A DNA stretch of 64,000 nucleotides, taken from the NCBI GenBank assembly GCA_027486035.1, contig JAIXPX010000017.1, positions 1 to 64,000 on the forward strand, given 5' to 3'. The translations under genes were made by a program, and so were the position numbers. The notes beneath the pieces are model-generated. The model was not told where the DNA came from and searched no databases. It saw only the letters and a list, made by a program, of their open reading frames with translations. This DNA comes from Erythrobacteraceae bacterium. GTDB taxonomy: Bacteria > Pseudomonadota > Alphaproteobacteria > Sphingomonadales > Sphingomonadaceae. Position 1 is the stretch's first letter, and each line of letters starts with the position of its first letter. Below, one piece after another: positions 8,429-16,955 of this stretch.

Positions 8429-8824
8429 ATGAGGCTCGAAGTGACAAGCGAAGCTCTCGCCGCGATGCGTGCCGCCGCTGCGGCCGCGCATCCGCACGAG
8501 GCCTGCGGGATCCTGCTCGGGGAGGGCGGGCGGATCACCGCCTTGCGCGAGACCCGCAATGTCCATCCCTCGCCCGCGAGCCATTTCGAGATCGACCCGC
8601 AGGCGCTGATCGACGCGCACCGTGCCGCGCGCGCCGGGGGGGCTGAGGTGCTCGGCTATTTCCACTCCCACCCCTCCGGTCCGGCCGCCCCCTCAGCCAC
8701 CGACCGCGCCTCGGCCAGCGGGGACGGCCGGGTCTGGGCGATCAGTGGGGCGGGGGACATCACGTTCTGGAGAGACGGGGAAGCGGGTTTCGCCGCACTT
8801 TCCTTCTGCCTCGCCGGTGGTTAG
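8429..8824 (+). CDS. M67 (JAMM/MPN+) family metallopeptidase
   Basis: This 131-residue stand-alone JAMM domain has the full catalytic set: an upstream Glu in HEACGILLGE (about residue 26-35) and the zinc motif HSHPSGPAAPSATD, which matches HxHx7SxxD exactly. Prokaryotic JAMM proteins cleave isopeptide bonds, process sulfur-carrier proteins or act in tail assembly. No ubiquitin-like/ThiS or E1-like partner is nearby, so the substrate is unknown. It starts with ATG 8429, divergent from rluD, and is followed 10 bases later by chpT; co-transcription is likely. Confidence 0.88.
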   Translation: MRLEVTSEALAAMRAAAAAAHPHEACGILLGEGGRITALRETRNVHPSPASHFEIDPQALIDAHRAARAGGAEVLGYFHSHPSGPAAPSATDRASASGDGRVWAISGAGDITFWRDGEAGFAALSFCLAGG

Positions 8825-8834
8825 GACAGCGCCC

Positions 8835-9488
8835 ATGATGTCCCAGACCGATCTTGCCGCGATGCTGTGCTCGCGCCTGTGCCACGATATGCTCTCGCCG
8901 GTCGGCGCGATCGCCAACGGGCTCGAACTGCTCGCCGACGAGCCCGATCCCGAGATGCGCGCCAAGGTCATCGAGCTGCTCGAGCAATCGGCGCGGATCA
9001 GCACCGACAAGCTCAAGTTCTTCCGCCTCGCCTTCGGGGCGGCGGGCGGCTTTGGCGAGGCGATCCCGGTCGACGAGGCCAAGGCCGTGATCCAGGCGCT
9101 GGCATCGGACGCCAAGCGCGTCGAGGTCCACTGGGCCATTGCCGAGCCGAGCCTGCCCAAGCCCGCGGTCAAGGTGCTGCTCAACCTCGCGCAGATCGCG
9201 CTTGATGCCCTGGTCCGCGGCGGCACGCTCGACATCGGGGCGGAGCGGCGCGACGGAGCGGTCGAGATCGTCGCCCGCGCCCGGGCCGAGCGGATCGCCT
9301 TCGACGAGACCATCGGCCGCGCGTTGCAAGGCGATCTCGACGAGACCGAGATCACCAGCCGCACCGCTGCCGCGCATATGATCGCGGTCCTTGCCGACGA
9401 GATGAACGGCGGCCTCCAGTACAAGCTGGGCGACGGCGCGCTGGTGCTGGGCGCGGTCCTGCCCGAGCCAGACGGAATGATCGGCTAG
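8835..9488 (+). CDS. chpT: Histidine phosphotransferase ChpT
   Basis: This 217-residue protein resembles a degenerate dimeric histidine kinase. An N-terminal DHp-like helical hairpin carries the phospho-acceptor His in SRLCHDMLSPVGAIANGLELL (about residue 17), and a C-terminal ATPase-like fold lacks kinase boxes. In Caulobacter ChpT relays phosphate from CckA to CtrA and CpdR, controlling the cell cycle. Two start codons are adjacent (ATG 8835 and 8838). It probably shares a transcript with the JAMM gene upstream and the amidase downstream (11-base gap). Confidence 0.9.
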   Translation: MMSQTDLAAMLCSRLCHDMLSPVGAIANGLELLADEPDPEMRAKVIELLEQSARISTDKLKFFRLAFGAAGGFGEAIPVDEAKAVIQALASDAKRVEVHWAIAEPSLPKPAVKVLLNLAQIALDALVRGGTLDIGAERRDGAVEIVARARAERIAFDETIGRALQGDLDETEITSRTAAAHMIAVLADEMNGGLQYKLGDGALVLGAVLPEPDGMIG

Positions 9489-9498
9489 GATCGCGGGC

Positions 9499-10227
9499 GT
9501 GTCGGGGGGCATGAGAGACGAGCTGGTCCACCGCGAGGTGCTCTCGCCCAATCACGGGACACGGACGCTGCCGATCTCGATGGTGGTGATCCACTATACC
9601 GAGATGAAGCCGGTCGAGGCGGCCATCGCCCGGATGTGCGACCCGGCCAGTTCGGTCAGCGCGCATTACTGCATCACGGAAGCGGGCGAGGTGATCCGCC
9701 TCGTCCCCGAGGATCGCCGCGCGTGGCACGCCGGGGCGAGCTACTGGCGCGGCATCCCCGACGTGAACTCCGCGAGCATCGGGATCGAGCTCGACCATCC
9801 CGGCCACGCGCCGGAGAACGGGGGCTACCGCGGCTTTGCCGCAGCGCAGATCGACGCGCTGATCCCCCTGCTCGCGCGCATCGTGAAGCAATACGACATC
9901 CCGCGCGCCAATGTCGTGGGCCATTCCGATGTCGCGCCGATGCGCAAGATCGATCCGGGCGAGCTGTTCCCGTGGGACCGCCTCGCCGAATACCGCCTGT
10001 GCCTGCCCCGGCCCGCGTGCCTCGCCGCCGGCAATCCCTTTCACAACGAGGGCAGCTTCTTTCTCGCGCTGGAACGCTTCGGCTACGACATCACCGATTC
10101 CGCCAAGGCGGTCGAGGCCTTCGAGCGGCGCTGGCGGCCCGGGCGGATCACCGGCGTGCCCGATGGCGAGGTGGCGGCGATCCTGTGGCAATTGCTGCTC
10201 GACCGCGACCAGGGACGCACGCGCTAG
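9499..10227 (+). CDS. N-acetylmuramoyl-L-alanine amidase, AmpD/Amidase_2 family
   Basis: This 242-residue zinc amidase cleaves the lactyl-amide bond of muropeptides. Zinc-ligand and active-site segments are MVVIHYTEM (His, about residue 32), the central SASIGIELDHPG, and VVGHSDVAPMRKIDPGELFPWDRLA with the His and Lys/Asp of the AmpD family (about 142-160). No signal peptide or membrane anchor is visible, which suggests cytosolic anhydro-muropeptide recycling rather than cell-wall cleavage. The C-terminal 70 residues carry a peptidoglycan-binding-like helical region (FFLALERFGYDI). The start is GTG 9499; ATG 9511 is an alternative. Confidence 0.92.
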   Translation: MSGGMRDELVHREVLSPNHGTRTLPISMVVIHYTEMKPVEAAIARMCDPASSVSAHYCITEAGEVIRLVPEDRRAWHAGASYWRGIPDVNSASIGIELDHPGHAPENGGYRGFAAAQIDALIPLLARIVKQYDIPRANVVGHSDVAPMRKIDPGELFPWDRLAEYRLCLPRPACLAAGNPFHNEGSFFLALERFGYDITDSAKAVEAFERRWRPGRITGVPDGEVAAILWQLLLDRDQGRTR

Positions 10228-10260
10228 CTATTCCCCGGTTTCACGCCTATAGTCCCGCTG

Positions 10261-10697
10261 TCAGGGGGCCCGAGGCAGCCGCGTGCGCTTTCGTGTGTAA
10301 ACATGGGGGGCGCGAGGAAAGTCCGGGCTCCACGAAACAAGGGTGGCGGGTAACGCCCGCCGGTCGCCTGCAAGGGCGGCAAGGGAAAGTGCCACAGAGA
10401 GCAGACCGCCGATGGCTCCCGGAAACGGGGCACAGGCAAGGGTGAAAGGGTGCGGTAAAAGCGCACCGGGGGGTCGGCAACGGCAACCGCATGGCAAACC
10501 CCACCCGGAGCAAGGCCGAATAGGGGCCGCGCGTCCCGGATCATGTCCGGGACAGGGGAGTTTCGCCCCGAGCGGCCCGGGTTGGCTGCTAGAGCGCCGG
10601 AGCAATCCGGCGACCAGATGAATGGCTGCCACCGTGCGGCAGGTCCCTTCGGGATACCGTGTACGGAGACAGAACCCGGCTTATGACGGCCCCCTGA
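10261..10697 (+). ncRNA. rnpB: RNase P RNA, bacterial type A
   Basis: This is the catalytic RNA that matures tRNA 5' ends. The ends pair as helix P1 (TCAGGGGGCC at 10261-10270 with GGCCCCCTGA at 10688-10697). Conserved core CR-I is seen as GAGGAAAGTCCGGGCTCC (from about 10313), followed by CACAGAGAGCAGACCGCC (P10/P11 region) and AAGGGTGAAAGGGTGCGGTAAAAGCGCACC (P12). The closing core CR-V is ACAGAACCCGGCTTA (about 10670-10684). A run of T follows P1 (10700-10705). The ORFs drawn across it have no protein family. About 437 nt, typical for alphaproteobacteria. Confidence 0.97.
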
Positions 10698-10794
10698 CGT
10701 TTTTGTTGTCCTATCGCTTCGCTACTTGAGGACGGTTTGTTGTCCTGTTCCCGCGCCACATGGGTGATGAAATGAGAGAAGGAGTTTCCTCCCC

Positions 10795-11625
10795 ATGCAG
10801 GTGATCGGCTCGACCATCATGCCGCGCCCCTCGGTCAACCGCCCCATCGCCCAGCGCTGGGCGGTGATCCTGGCGGTGGTGGTGCAGATCGGCGCAGGCT
10901 TCCTGCCGCGCTTCGGGATCGGAGAGTTCATCGGCGACCGCTCGGATGCGGTGCGCACGCTCATCACCCCGGCCGGCTGGGCCTTCGCCATCTGGGGGCC
11001 GCTGTTCCTGCTCTCGATCATCTATGCCGTGTGGCAGGCGCTGCCCGCCCAGCGCAGCAACGCGCTGCTGGCGCGGATCGCCTGGCCCGCCGCTGTGGCG
11101 CTCGCGGCGCAGGGATTGTGGTCGACCTATACCCAGCTTGCCAACCTCACCTTCGTCTCGGTGCTCATCATCCTCCTCTCCCTCGGCGCACTCCTTGTCG
11201 TGATGCGCGCGCTGGTGGAAGAAGTCTCGCTCTCGCGCGCCGAGCGCCTGCTGGTCGCCCCGGCCTTCAGTGCGCTGGCCGCCTGGCTCACTGCGGCCAG
11301 CATCGTCAATGTCGCCGCGAGCCTCAGATACCACGGGCTCGGCGGCGGCGAGCCGACCCCGCTGCTGGCGGCAGCGATGATCGGGATCGGCGCGCTGATC
11401 GCCGCACGCGCCGCCGTCGGCCTGCGCGGAGCACCGCTCTACGGGCTGGTCTTCGCCTATGCCCTTGTCGCCATCAATGCCTCGGGCGGCCAGCGCTTTG
11501 CCGAAGTCGGCTGGGCGGCGCTGGGCGGCGCGGCGCTGGTGCTGGCCGCGACCCTGTGGCGCCTGTGGCAGCCGGATAGCCGGCGCCTCTGGCTGGGCGG
11601 TCAGGGCCGGCCCACGCTCACATAA
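10795..11625 (+). CDS. TspO/MBR-like (tryptophan-rich sensory) membrane protein
   Basis: This 276-residue polytopic membrane protein has about eight predicted helices. The segment TPAGWAFAIWGPLFLLSIIYAVWQALP near residues 61-87 resembles the conserved aromatic core of TspO/MBR proteins, and WSTYTQLANL resembles the family's second aromatic loop. The length is greater than classical five-helix TspO (about 160), matching long bacterial relatives. Ligand and role are unknown; TspO proteins bind porphyrins and affect stress responses. GAAGGAG lies just upstream of ATG 10795. Its last 25 bases overlap the convergent ugd gene. Confidence 0.6.
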   Translation: MQVIGSTIMPRPSVNRPIAQRWAVILAVVVQIGAGFLPRFGIGEFIGDRSDAVRTLITPAGWAFAIWGPLFLLSIIYAVWQALPAQRSNALLARIAWPAAVALAAQGLWSTYTQLANLTFVSVLIILLSLGALLVVMRALVEEVSLSRAERLLVAPAFSALAAWLTAASIVNVAASLRYHGLGGGEPTPLLAAAMIGIGALIAARAAVGLRGAPLYGLVFAYALVAINASGGQRFAEVGWAALGGAALVLAATLWRLWQPDSRRLWLGGQGRPTLT

Positions 11626-12923
11626 TCAAAGCCGGCCGCGCGCATGTCGTCGGGCTTGTAGATGTTCCTGAGGTCGACCATCACCGGCGCCCTGGCGAGC
11701 TCCTTGACGCGCTTGAGATCGAGCGCGCGGAAGGCGTCCCACTCGGTCACGATCACCACCACATCGGTGCCGGTGATCGCGGCATAGGGGCTGTCGCACA
11801 TGGTCACGCCGGGGAGCATCGGGGCGGCCGCCTCCATGCCTTCGGGGTCATAGGCAGCGACCTCGACCCCTGCATCCATCAGCGTCTGTGCCACCACGAT
11901 CGAGGGGCTGTCGCGCATGTCGTCGGTGTTGGGCTTGAAGGTCAGGCCAAGCAGCGCCGCCCGCTTGCCGCGCGCCGCTTCGATCCCGCCCAGCGCGTCG
12001 ACGACCTTGCGGCCCATCGCCCGCTTGCGGGCCTCGTTGACCTTGACCACCGCCTCGACGATCCGCGTCGGGCTGTCATAGTCCTCGGCGGTCTTGAGCA
12101 GGGCGATGGTGTCCTTGGGGAAGCACGAGCCGCCATAGCCGGGCCCTGCGTGCAGGAACTTGGAACCGATGCGCTTGTCCATGCCGATCCCGCGGCTGAC
12201 ATCCTGCACATTCGCGCCGACCTTCTCGCACAGGTCCGCCATCTCGTTGATGAAGGTGATCTTGGTGGCAAGGAAGGCATTGGCGGCGTATTTGATCAGC
12301 TCGCTGGTGCGCCGGCTGGTGAACAGGATGGGCGATTCGTTGAGGAACAGCGGGCGATAGACCTCGCGCATCACCTCGCGGCCGAAATCGTCCTCGGCGC
12401 CGATGACGATGCGGTCGGGACGCTTGAAATCGCCGATCGCCGCGCCCTCGCGCAGGAATTCGGGGTTGGAGACGACCGATACCCTGTGCCCCCTTTCGCC
12501 TGACGCGCCGGTCTCCGCGATGATCCGCTCGACCTCGTCGCCGGTGCCCACGGGCACGGTCGACTTGGTGACGACCACCGCGTCACCCGACAGCCTCTCG
12601 CCGACCTCGCGCGCGACCTCGTAGACGAAGGTGAGGTCAGCGTGCCCGTCGCCCCGGCGGCTCGGCGTGCCGACGGCGATGAAGATCGCCTCCGCCCCGG
12701 CGATGCCCTCGCCAAGGTCGGTGGTGAAGGAGAGGCGGCCCGCCTTCACATTGCTTTCGACCAGCGCATCGAGGCCGGGCTCGTAGATCGGCATGACCCC
12801 GGCGTGGAGCCGGTCGATCTTGGCCTGGTCCTTGTCGATGCAGACCACGTCATGGCCGAAATCGGCAAAACAGGCACCCGACACGAGCCCGACATAACCC
12901 GAACCAACCATCGCAATCTTCAT
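11601..12923 (-). CDS. ugd: UDP-glucose 6-dehydrogenase
   Basis: This cytosolic enzyme oxidises UDP-glucose to UDP-glucuronate for polysaccharide synthesis. The 440-residue protein starts MKIAMVGSGYVGLVSGACFADFGHDVV (Rossmann GxGxxG). It carries KSTVPVGTGDEV, the NPEFLREGAAI motif, the catalytic Cys in GPGYGGSCFPKD (about residue 260), and LTFKPNTDDMRDSPS. The start at 12923 removes a 13-residue unconserved extension. It lies 50 bases downstream of a metallophosphatase on the same strand; the NfrB-like glycosyltransferase nearby is on the other strand. Confidence 0.96.
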   Translation of the reverse strand: MKIAMVGSGYVGLVSGACFADFGHDVVCIDKDQAKIDRLHAGVMPIYEPGLDALVESNVKAGRLSFTTDLGEGIAGAEAIFIAVGTPSRRGDGHADLTFVYEVAREVGERLSGDAVVVTKSTVPVGTGDEVERIIAETGASGERGHRVSVVSNPEFLREGAAIGDFKRPDRIVIGAEDDFGREVMREVYRPLFLNESPILFTSRRTSELIKYAANAFLATKITFINEMADLCEKVGANVQDVSRGIGMDKRIGSKFLHAGPGYGGSCFPKDTIALLKTAEDYDSPTRIVEAVVKVNEARKRAMGRKVVDALGGIEAARGKRAALLGLTFKPNTDDMRDSPSIVVAQTLMDAGVEVAAYDPEGMEAAAPMLPGVTMCDSPYAAITGTDVVVIVTEWDAFRALDLKRVKELARAPVMVDLRNIYKPDDMRAAGFDYVSVGRP

Positions 12924-12972
12924 ATCACTGCCCTTGCGCGAATAGAGGGTGCCGGCAGGCACCCGGCTGGCG

Positions 12973-13782
12973 TCAGTCTGGCCGATCGCCGGTGATGATC
13001 TGGACCGCCCCGTCCTCCCCGGCGCGGGCCTGGAGGATGCGGCGCTGCTCGCCCTCGAGCACCAGCGCGGTTAGCACGCCGGATCGGAAGGCACCGGTGT
13101 CTATACCGATCCGGCTGCCGCAGTCCATGACGTGCTCGAAGATGGTGTGGCCGTGCACGACCACCTTTTTCAGCGGTCCCTTGTGGTCGAGAAAGCCCTT
13201 GCGAATCCACAACAAGTCGCCGCGCTCCTGTTCGGCGAGCGGGCGGGCCGGATCGATGCCGGCATGGACAAAGACATAGTCGCCCGCCGCAATCATGGTC
13301 TCGAAGCCCGCGACATAATCGCGCACCTCGCCCGGAACCACTTCGCAGGCGCGCTTGTGGATGTCCTCGATGTCGAGCCTGGCAAGGTCTTCAGTGGTGA
13401 CGCCGAAGCTCAGCAGGGTTTCGTAGCCGCCATGCTTGAGGAAGTGGCGCATGCCCTCGACCCGCTCGAAGGCGGCCAGGAACATGTCCTCGTGATTGCC
13501 GGCGAGGATGCGCAGATTGCGCTCTTCCTGCCACTGGCGGGCGCGGGCGATCACGGCGGCGCTGTCGGGCCCGCGATCGACCAGATCGCCCAGCAGCACG
13601 ATGCGGTGGTCGAGGCTGGGCGCCCCGGCGATCTCGGCCTCGATGGCCGCGATCATCGCCGCGAACAGGTCGAGCCGTCCGTGAATGTCGCCGATCGCGT
13701 ACCAGCGTGTGCCGTCCGGCACCGCCGGCGGCGGGGCAGCCGGCGCGGAAAAGCCGAGAATTTCGCGCAATCGCTGGAACAT
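12973..13782 (-). CDS. Metallophosphoesterase (serine/threonine protein phosphatase-like)
   Basis: This 269-residue PPP-family phosphatase has the dinuclear-metal motifs GDIHGR (about residue 31), GDLVDRGPDS (about 65), GNHEDM (about 93) and the late histidines VHAGIDP and VVVHGHTIFE. Such bacterial enzymes dephosphorylate proteins or act on Ap4A-like nucleotides. The start MFQRLREILGF at 13782 is chosen over the longer frame because the upstream residues look like non-coding translation. No partner kinase is nearby. Confidence 0.88.
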   Translation of the reverse strand: MFQRLREILGFSAPAAPPPAVPDGTRWYAIGDIHGRLDLFAAMIAAIEAEIAGAPSLDHRIVLLGDLVDRGPDSAAVIARARQWQEERNLRILAGNHEDMFLAAFERVEGMRHFLKHGGYETLLSFGVTTEDLARLDIEDIHKRACEVVPGEVRDYVAGFETMIAAGDYVFVHAGIDPARPLAEQERGDLLWIRKGFLDHKGPLKKVVVHGHTIFEHVMDCGSRIGIDTGAFRSGVLTALVLEGEQRRILQARAGEDGAVQIITGDRPD

Positions 13783-14007
13783 GGGGCTCGAGAGAATCCC
13801 GGACGGTTGGCCCCTCGGGGGCGCGAGAGGACGCATAATTCGCGCAAAGGTCACAGGCAACCGGTGCTCTTGCCTCAGCGCCCGGCCGTGTCAAATTATC
13901 GCCGGATGGCCCGGCGGGGGCACCGGGCCGGTCGCGGTCCGGGGGCGCTGCCGGCTCGGCGTGTTTGGCGGTTGCAACTCGGCATGGGTCGTCGCATGGT
14001 CGCGCCC

Positions 14008-14445
14008 ATGGTCAAATATCTCCACAGCATGATCCGTGTCGCCGATCCCGATGCGACGATCGCCTTCTTCAAGCTGATCGGTCTCGAGGAGGTGCGGCGG
14101 TTCGACAGCGAGGCCGGGCGCTTCACGCTGATCTTTCTTGCCGCGCCCGGGCAGGAAGGCCTTGCCGAGGTCGAACTCACCCATAACTGGCCCCCCGCGG
14201 ACGGCAGCGCCCCGGAGGAATATGGCGGCGGGCGCAATTTCGGCCACCTCGCCTACCGGGTGGACGATATCTACGCGACCTGCCAGCGCCTGCTGGATGC
14301 AGGGCACACCATCCACCGCCCGCCGCGCGACGGGCACATGGCCTTCGTCAAGTCGCCCGACGGCATCTCGATCGAGCTGCTCCAGGAAGGACACCTGCCC
14401 CCCGCCGAGCCATGGGCAAGCATGCCCAACAGCGGCACGTGGTAA
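14008..14445 (+). CDS. gloA: Glyoxalase I-like (lactoylglutathione lyase) protein
   Basis: This 145-residue vicinal oxygen chelate enzyme is predicted to convert the glutathione-methylglyoxal hemithioacetal to S-lactoylglutathione in the cytosol. All four metal ligands of GloA can be placed: His in LHSMIRVAD, Glu in AEVELTHNW, His in NFGHLAYRVDDIYATCQRL and Glu in GISIELLQEG. ATG 14008 (MVKYLHSM) matches the usual GloA start; in-frame ATGs at 13996 and 13984 are possible. It stands alone, with a 113-base AT-rich gap before the next gene. Confidence 0.9.
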   Translation: MVKYLHSMIRVADPDATIAFFKLIGLEEVRRFDSEAGRFTLIFLAAPGQEGLAEVELTHNWPPADGSAPEEYGGGRNFGHLAYRVDDIYATCQRLLDAGHTIHRPPRDGHMAFVKSPDGISIELLQEGHLPPAEPWASMPNSGTW

Positions 14446-14558
14446 ACAAGCAGTGAATGGAATCTGGATTAAGTAATTAATCTAAATCAGTTTTTCGTTG
14501 CTCTAGGGAAAATTGCCAAGTAAATTGCCGACTTAATAGGTAAGGAGGGGGTCGCACC

Positions 14559-15977
14559 TTGTCCTATACGGCACTTGGCCTGTGGCAGTGGCTTGCGCTG
14601 CTGCAACACGAACTTCTGATGTTCGCGGGGGTGTTCTTCCTCGTCGGCGCGCTTGATGATCTGGGGATCGACGGCTTGTGGCTGTGGATGCGGGCGACCG
14701 GCCGGGTCCGCACCCCGAAGCGCAGCCGCCTCCCGCTCCAGAACCGTCCGCTGTCAGGCCCGGTCGCGGTGGTCATACCTGCCTGGCGCGAAGCCGCCGT
14801 GATCGGCCAGACCATCCGCCACCTGCTCGAAACCTGGCCGCAGCCGGCCTTGCGGCTCTATGTCGGGTGCTACCGCAACGACCCCGCCACGCTGGAAGCC
14901 GGCATGGCCGCGGCGCGCTGCGATCCGCGCCTGAGGCTGGTGATCGTCGATGCCGACGGACCGACCACCAAGGCCGACTGCCTCAATCGCCTCTACGCCG
15001 CCCTGGTGACCGACGAGGAGCGATCCGGGCGAAGGTTCGGGGCGATCGTGTTCCACGACGCCGAAGACATCGTCGATCCGGGCGCGCTCGGCCTGCTCGA
15101 CGAATCCATCGCCGGGGGTGCGGACTTCGTGCAGATCCCGGTCGAGCCGCTCGTGCCGCACCATCGCCCCTTCTTCTCGCGCCTTGTGGGGAGCCATTAC
15201 TGCGAGGAATTCGCCGAGGCGCATGGCAAGTCGATGGTGGTGCGCGGCGCGCTCGGGGCAGCGCTGCCGGGCGCGGGGGTGGGGTGCGCGGCCTCGCGCC
15301 GCGCGCTCGACTGGCTGGTCGCGCGGCAGGAAGACGGGCGCCCTTTCGCGACCGATTCGCTCACAGAGGATTACGAGTTCGGCCTCGCCATCGCCGCTGC
15401 GGGGGGGCGGTGCCGCTTCGTGCGCGAGCGCGGCGATGACGGGCGGCTGATCGCCACGCGGGCCTATTTCCCGCACTCGGTCGCCACGGCCGTGCGCCAG
15501 AAGAGCCGCTGGGTGCTGGGCATTGCCCTGCAAGGCTGGGACCGGGTCGGCTGGGCGGGCGGAGCGACGGGGCGCTGGATGCTCGCGCGGGATCGCCGCG
15601 GGCCGCTGACCGCGCTGGTGATGCTGATCGGCTATGTGCTGGTGTTTCTCACCGGACTGATGGGCCTGTTGATGCTGGTCGGCTTTGCCGAGCCGCTGCC
15701 GCTCGGCGGGCCGCTTATGACGGTGCTGATCCTCAATGCCACGGCCTTCGGCTGGCGGATCGCATTGCGGTTCGCTTTCACCGCACGCGAATACGGGTGC
15801 GCCGAGGGGCTGCGCGCCGTGGCACGCCTGCCGCTCGCCAATGTGCTTGCGATCATGGCCGGAAGGCGGGCGCTGTTCACCTATGTCAGCACGCTGGCAG
15901 GGCGGGCGGCGGCCTGGGACAAGACCGATCACGAGGCCCATCCCCGCCCCGGCACCAGGGCGGGCCTCGCGCGGTGA
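14559..15977 (+). CDS. NfrB-like membrane glycosyltransferase (family 2)
   Basis: This 472-residue inner-membrane GT2 protein resembles NfrB, the partner of the phage N4 receptor NfrA. It has N-terminal helices, then a catalytic domain with VAVVIPAWREAAVIG (about 70), the metal motif HDAED (about 166), a TEDYEFGLAIAAAGG segment (about 270) and QKSRWVLGIALQGWDRVGW (about 313-331, the QxxRW-type motif). C-terminal helices follow. In E. coli the NfrB system makes a secreted surface glycan. The start is a rare TTG at 14559 preceded by TAAGGAGGGG; no better ATG is in frame. The next gene begins inside its stop codon. Upstream 14446-14558 is unusually AT-rich and probably holds the promoter. Confidence 0.82.
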   Translation: MSYTALGLWQWLALLQHELLMFAGVFFLVGALDDLGIDGLWLWMRATGRVRTPKRSRLPLQNRPLSGPVAVVIPAWREAAVIGQTIRHLLETWPQPALRLYVGCYRNDPATLEAGMAAARCDPRLRLVIVDADGPTTKADCLNRLYAALVTDEERSGRRFGAIVFHDAEDIVDPGALGLLDESIAGGADFVQIPVEPLVPHHRPFFSRLVGSHYCEEFAEAHGKSMVVRGALGAALPGAGVGCAASRRALDWLVARQEDGRPFATDSLTEDYEFGLAIAAAGGRCRFVRERGDDGRLIATRAYFPHSVATAVRQKSRWVLGIALQGWDRVGWAGGATGRWMLARDRRGPLTALVMLIGYVLVFLTGLMGLLMLVGFAEPLPLGGPLMTVLILNATAFGWRIALRFAFTAREYGCAEGLRAVARLPLANVLAIMAGRRALFTYVSTLAGRAAAWDKTDHEAHPRPGTRAGLAR

Positions 15978-16378
15978 GGGGCGACGTGCCGCGTCGCCTG
16001 AAGCCGCGCGGCGGCCCGCTGCTCACGCTGGTTGCGGTCTTTGTCGGCTGGGGCGTGCTGCGCGCGGCGGCATGGGAGAACCCCTTCGCTCCGCCCGTGG
16101 CCGCACTCGAGCATGGCGCGTCCGGCCTTGCCTATGCGCCCCGCTCGCTGGCGGACCCCTATCTTCTCGCCGCGTTCACATCCCCGAACGCGGCAGAAGG
16201 CGCAGCGGTAAGCAACCCGTCTGCGCCGCGCCGCGCGCGACCCCTTGCGCGCGGCGCCCCCCGTTCCGCCCGGAGCGCCGCCCGCCAGGCACCGCCCGGG
16301 CCCGACCATTCCGTCCTTTCCGGCCCGCGCCTGCCGGACGCGAGAGAGAGCCCGTGGCGCAGCCCGGCGCTGGGGTGA
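15974..16378 (+). CDS. Short membrane-anchored ORF after nfrB-like gene (possible nfrA 5' remnant)
   Basis: The frame starts with GTG overlapping the glycosyltransferase stop (GTGA, 15974-15977), which suggests translational coupling. The 134 residues have a basic N-terminus, one membrane segment (LLTLVAVFVGWGVLRAAAW, about 15-33), and then ENPFAPPVAALEHGASGLAYAPRSLADPYLLAAF. After about residue 68 the sequence becomes an Arg/Ala/Pro-rich run with no family resemblance, as expected after a frameshift or fusion to non-coding DNA. I read it as the 5' remnant of the outer-membrane partner of the NfrB-like protein, but a genuine short protein cannot be excluded. Confidence 0.45.
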   Translation: MRGDVPRRLKPRGGPLLTLVAVFVGWGVLRAAAWENPFAPPVAALEHGASGLAYAPRSLADPYLLAAFTSPNAAEGAAVSNPSAPRRARPLARGAPRSARSAARQAPPGPDHSVLSGPRLPDARESPWRSPALG

Positions 16379-16398
16379 TCGGTGCGGATGGTGCGGCA

Positions 16399-16533
16399 AT
16401 GGATGAACCGATGATCCGCCTGCGCGCCGCCTTTGACCGGGTGAAGGAATTGCCCGATTTCAACCCGAATGAGCGGGCGCACTGGCCGGAGCTGCGCGTA
16501 GCGGTCGAGAAGGTACTGGAGCGCACGGCCTAA
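16399..16533 (+). CDS. Small hypothetical ORF (44 aa)
   Basis: The peptide MDEPMIRLRAAFDRVKELPDF... ends in VEKVLERTA and has a balanced, helical, charged composition unlike the arginine-rich shadow frames around it. This suggests a real small protein or the tail of a lost gene. There is no clear ribosome-binding site and no recognised family. Confidence 0.3.
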   Translation: MDEPMIRLRAAFDRVKELPDFNPNERAHWPELRVAVEKVLERTA

Positions 16534-16613
16534 CATGCAACGCTCTGTTTCCCCTTGACTATCCGATAGGCGGGAGTTCACATTGCGCCACTGTCAAACG
16601 GAGAATTATTTGG

Positions 16614-16946
16614 ATGCGCCACTATCTCGCCGCCGCTTTGGGCCTCGCACTCACCAGCTGCGCTTCGACGCAGGCTGTACTGGACAAGGCTCCGACCGAA
16701 GTTTTCTTCACCGAGAAAAGCCAGAACGAAGTGGCCTTCTGCCTGGCGAACAAGAACAACACGGCCGCGCTTGATCGGGATGATGGTTCGAAGGTTATCT
16801 TGATCAAGAACGGTTATGGCGGCGTCTCGATGGCCTTCAACGTCTATCCTGATCCCAAGGGCAGCCGCGTCGAATACCGTAAGCAGTTCGGCACGATCGG
16901 CGGCATCTGGAAGCAGTGTATCGGAATCGAAGCAGACGCGAAGTAG
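16614..16946 (+). CDS. Small putative lipoprotein, unknown function
   Basis: The 110-residue protein begins MRHYLAAALGLALTSCAST, a lipoprotein signal with lipobox LTSC (Cys about residue 16). The mature part (KAPTEVFFTEKSQNEVAFCLANKNN..., later GGVSMAFNVYPDPKG and FGTIGGIWKQCIGIEADAK) contains two further cysteines that could form a disulfide. GGAGAATTATTTGG precedes the ATG. It lies between the two fragments of a suspected nfrA-like gene and is less GC-rich than its neighbours, so it may have been inserted. No family recognised. Confidence 0.7.
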   Translation: MRHYLAAALGLALTSCASTQAVLDKAPTEVFFTEKSQNEVAFCLANKNNTAALDRDDGSKVILIKNGYGGVSMAFNVYPDPKGSRVEYRKQFGTIGGIWKQCIGIEADAK

Positions 16947-16955
16947 ATCCGCTAG

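Noticed and set aside
10224-10632. Several open frames across 10.2-10.7 kb on both strands
   Set aside because: They lie over RNase P RNA, whose conserved core and P1 pairing are clear.
10795-12923. A polysaccharide biosynthesis island around ugd
   Set aside because: The neighbours are a TspO-like protein, a phosphatase and a glyoxalase, with no glycosyltransferase on the same strand; one enzyme does not make a cluster.
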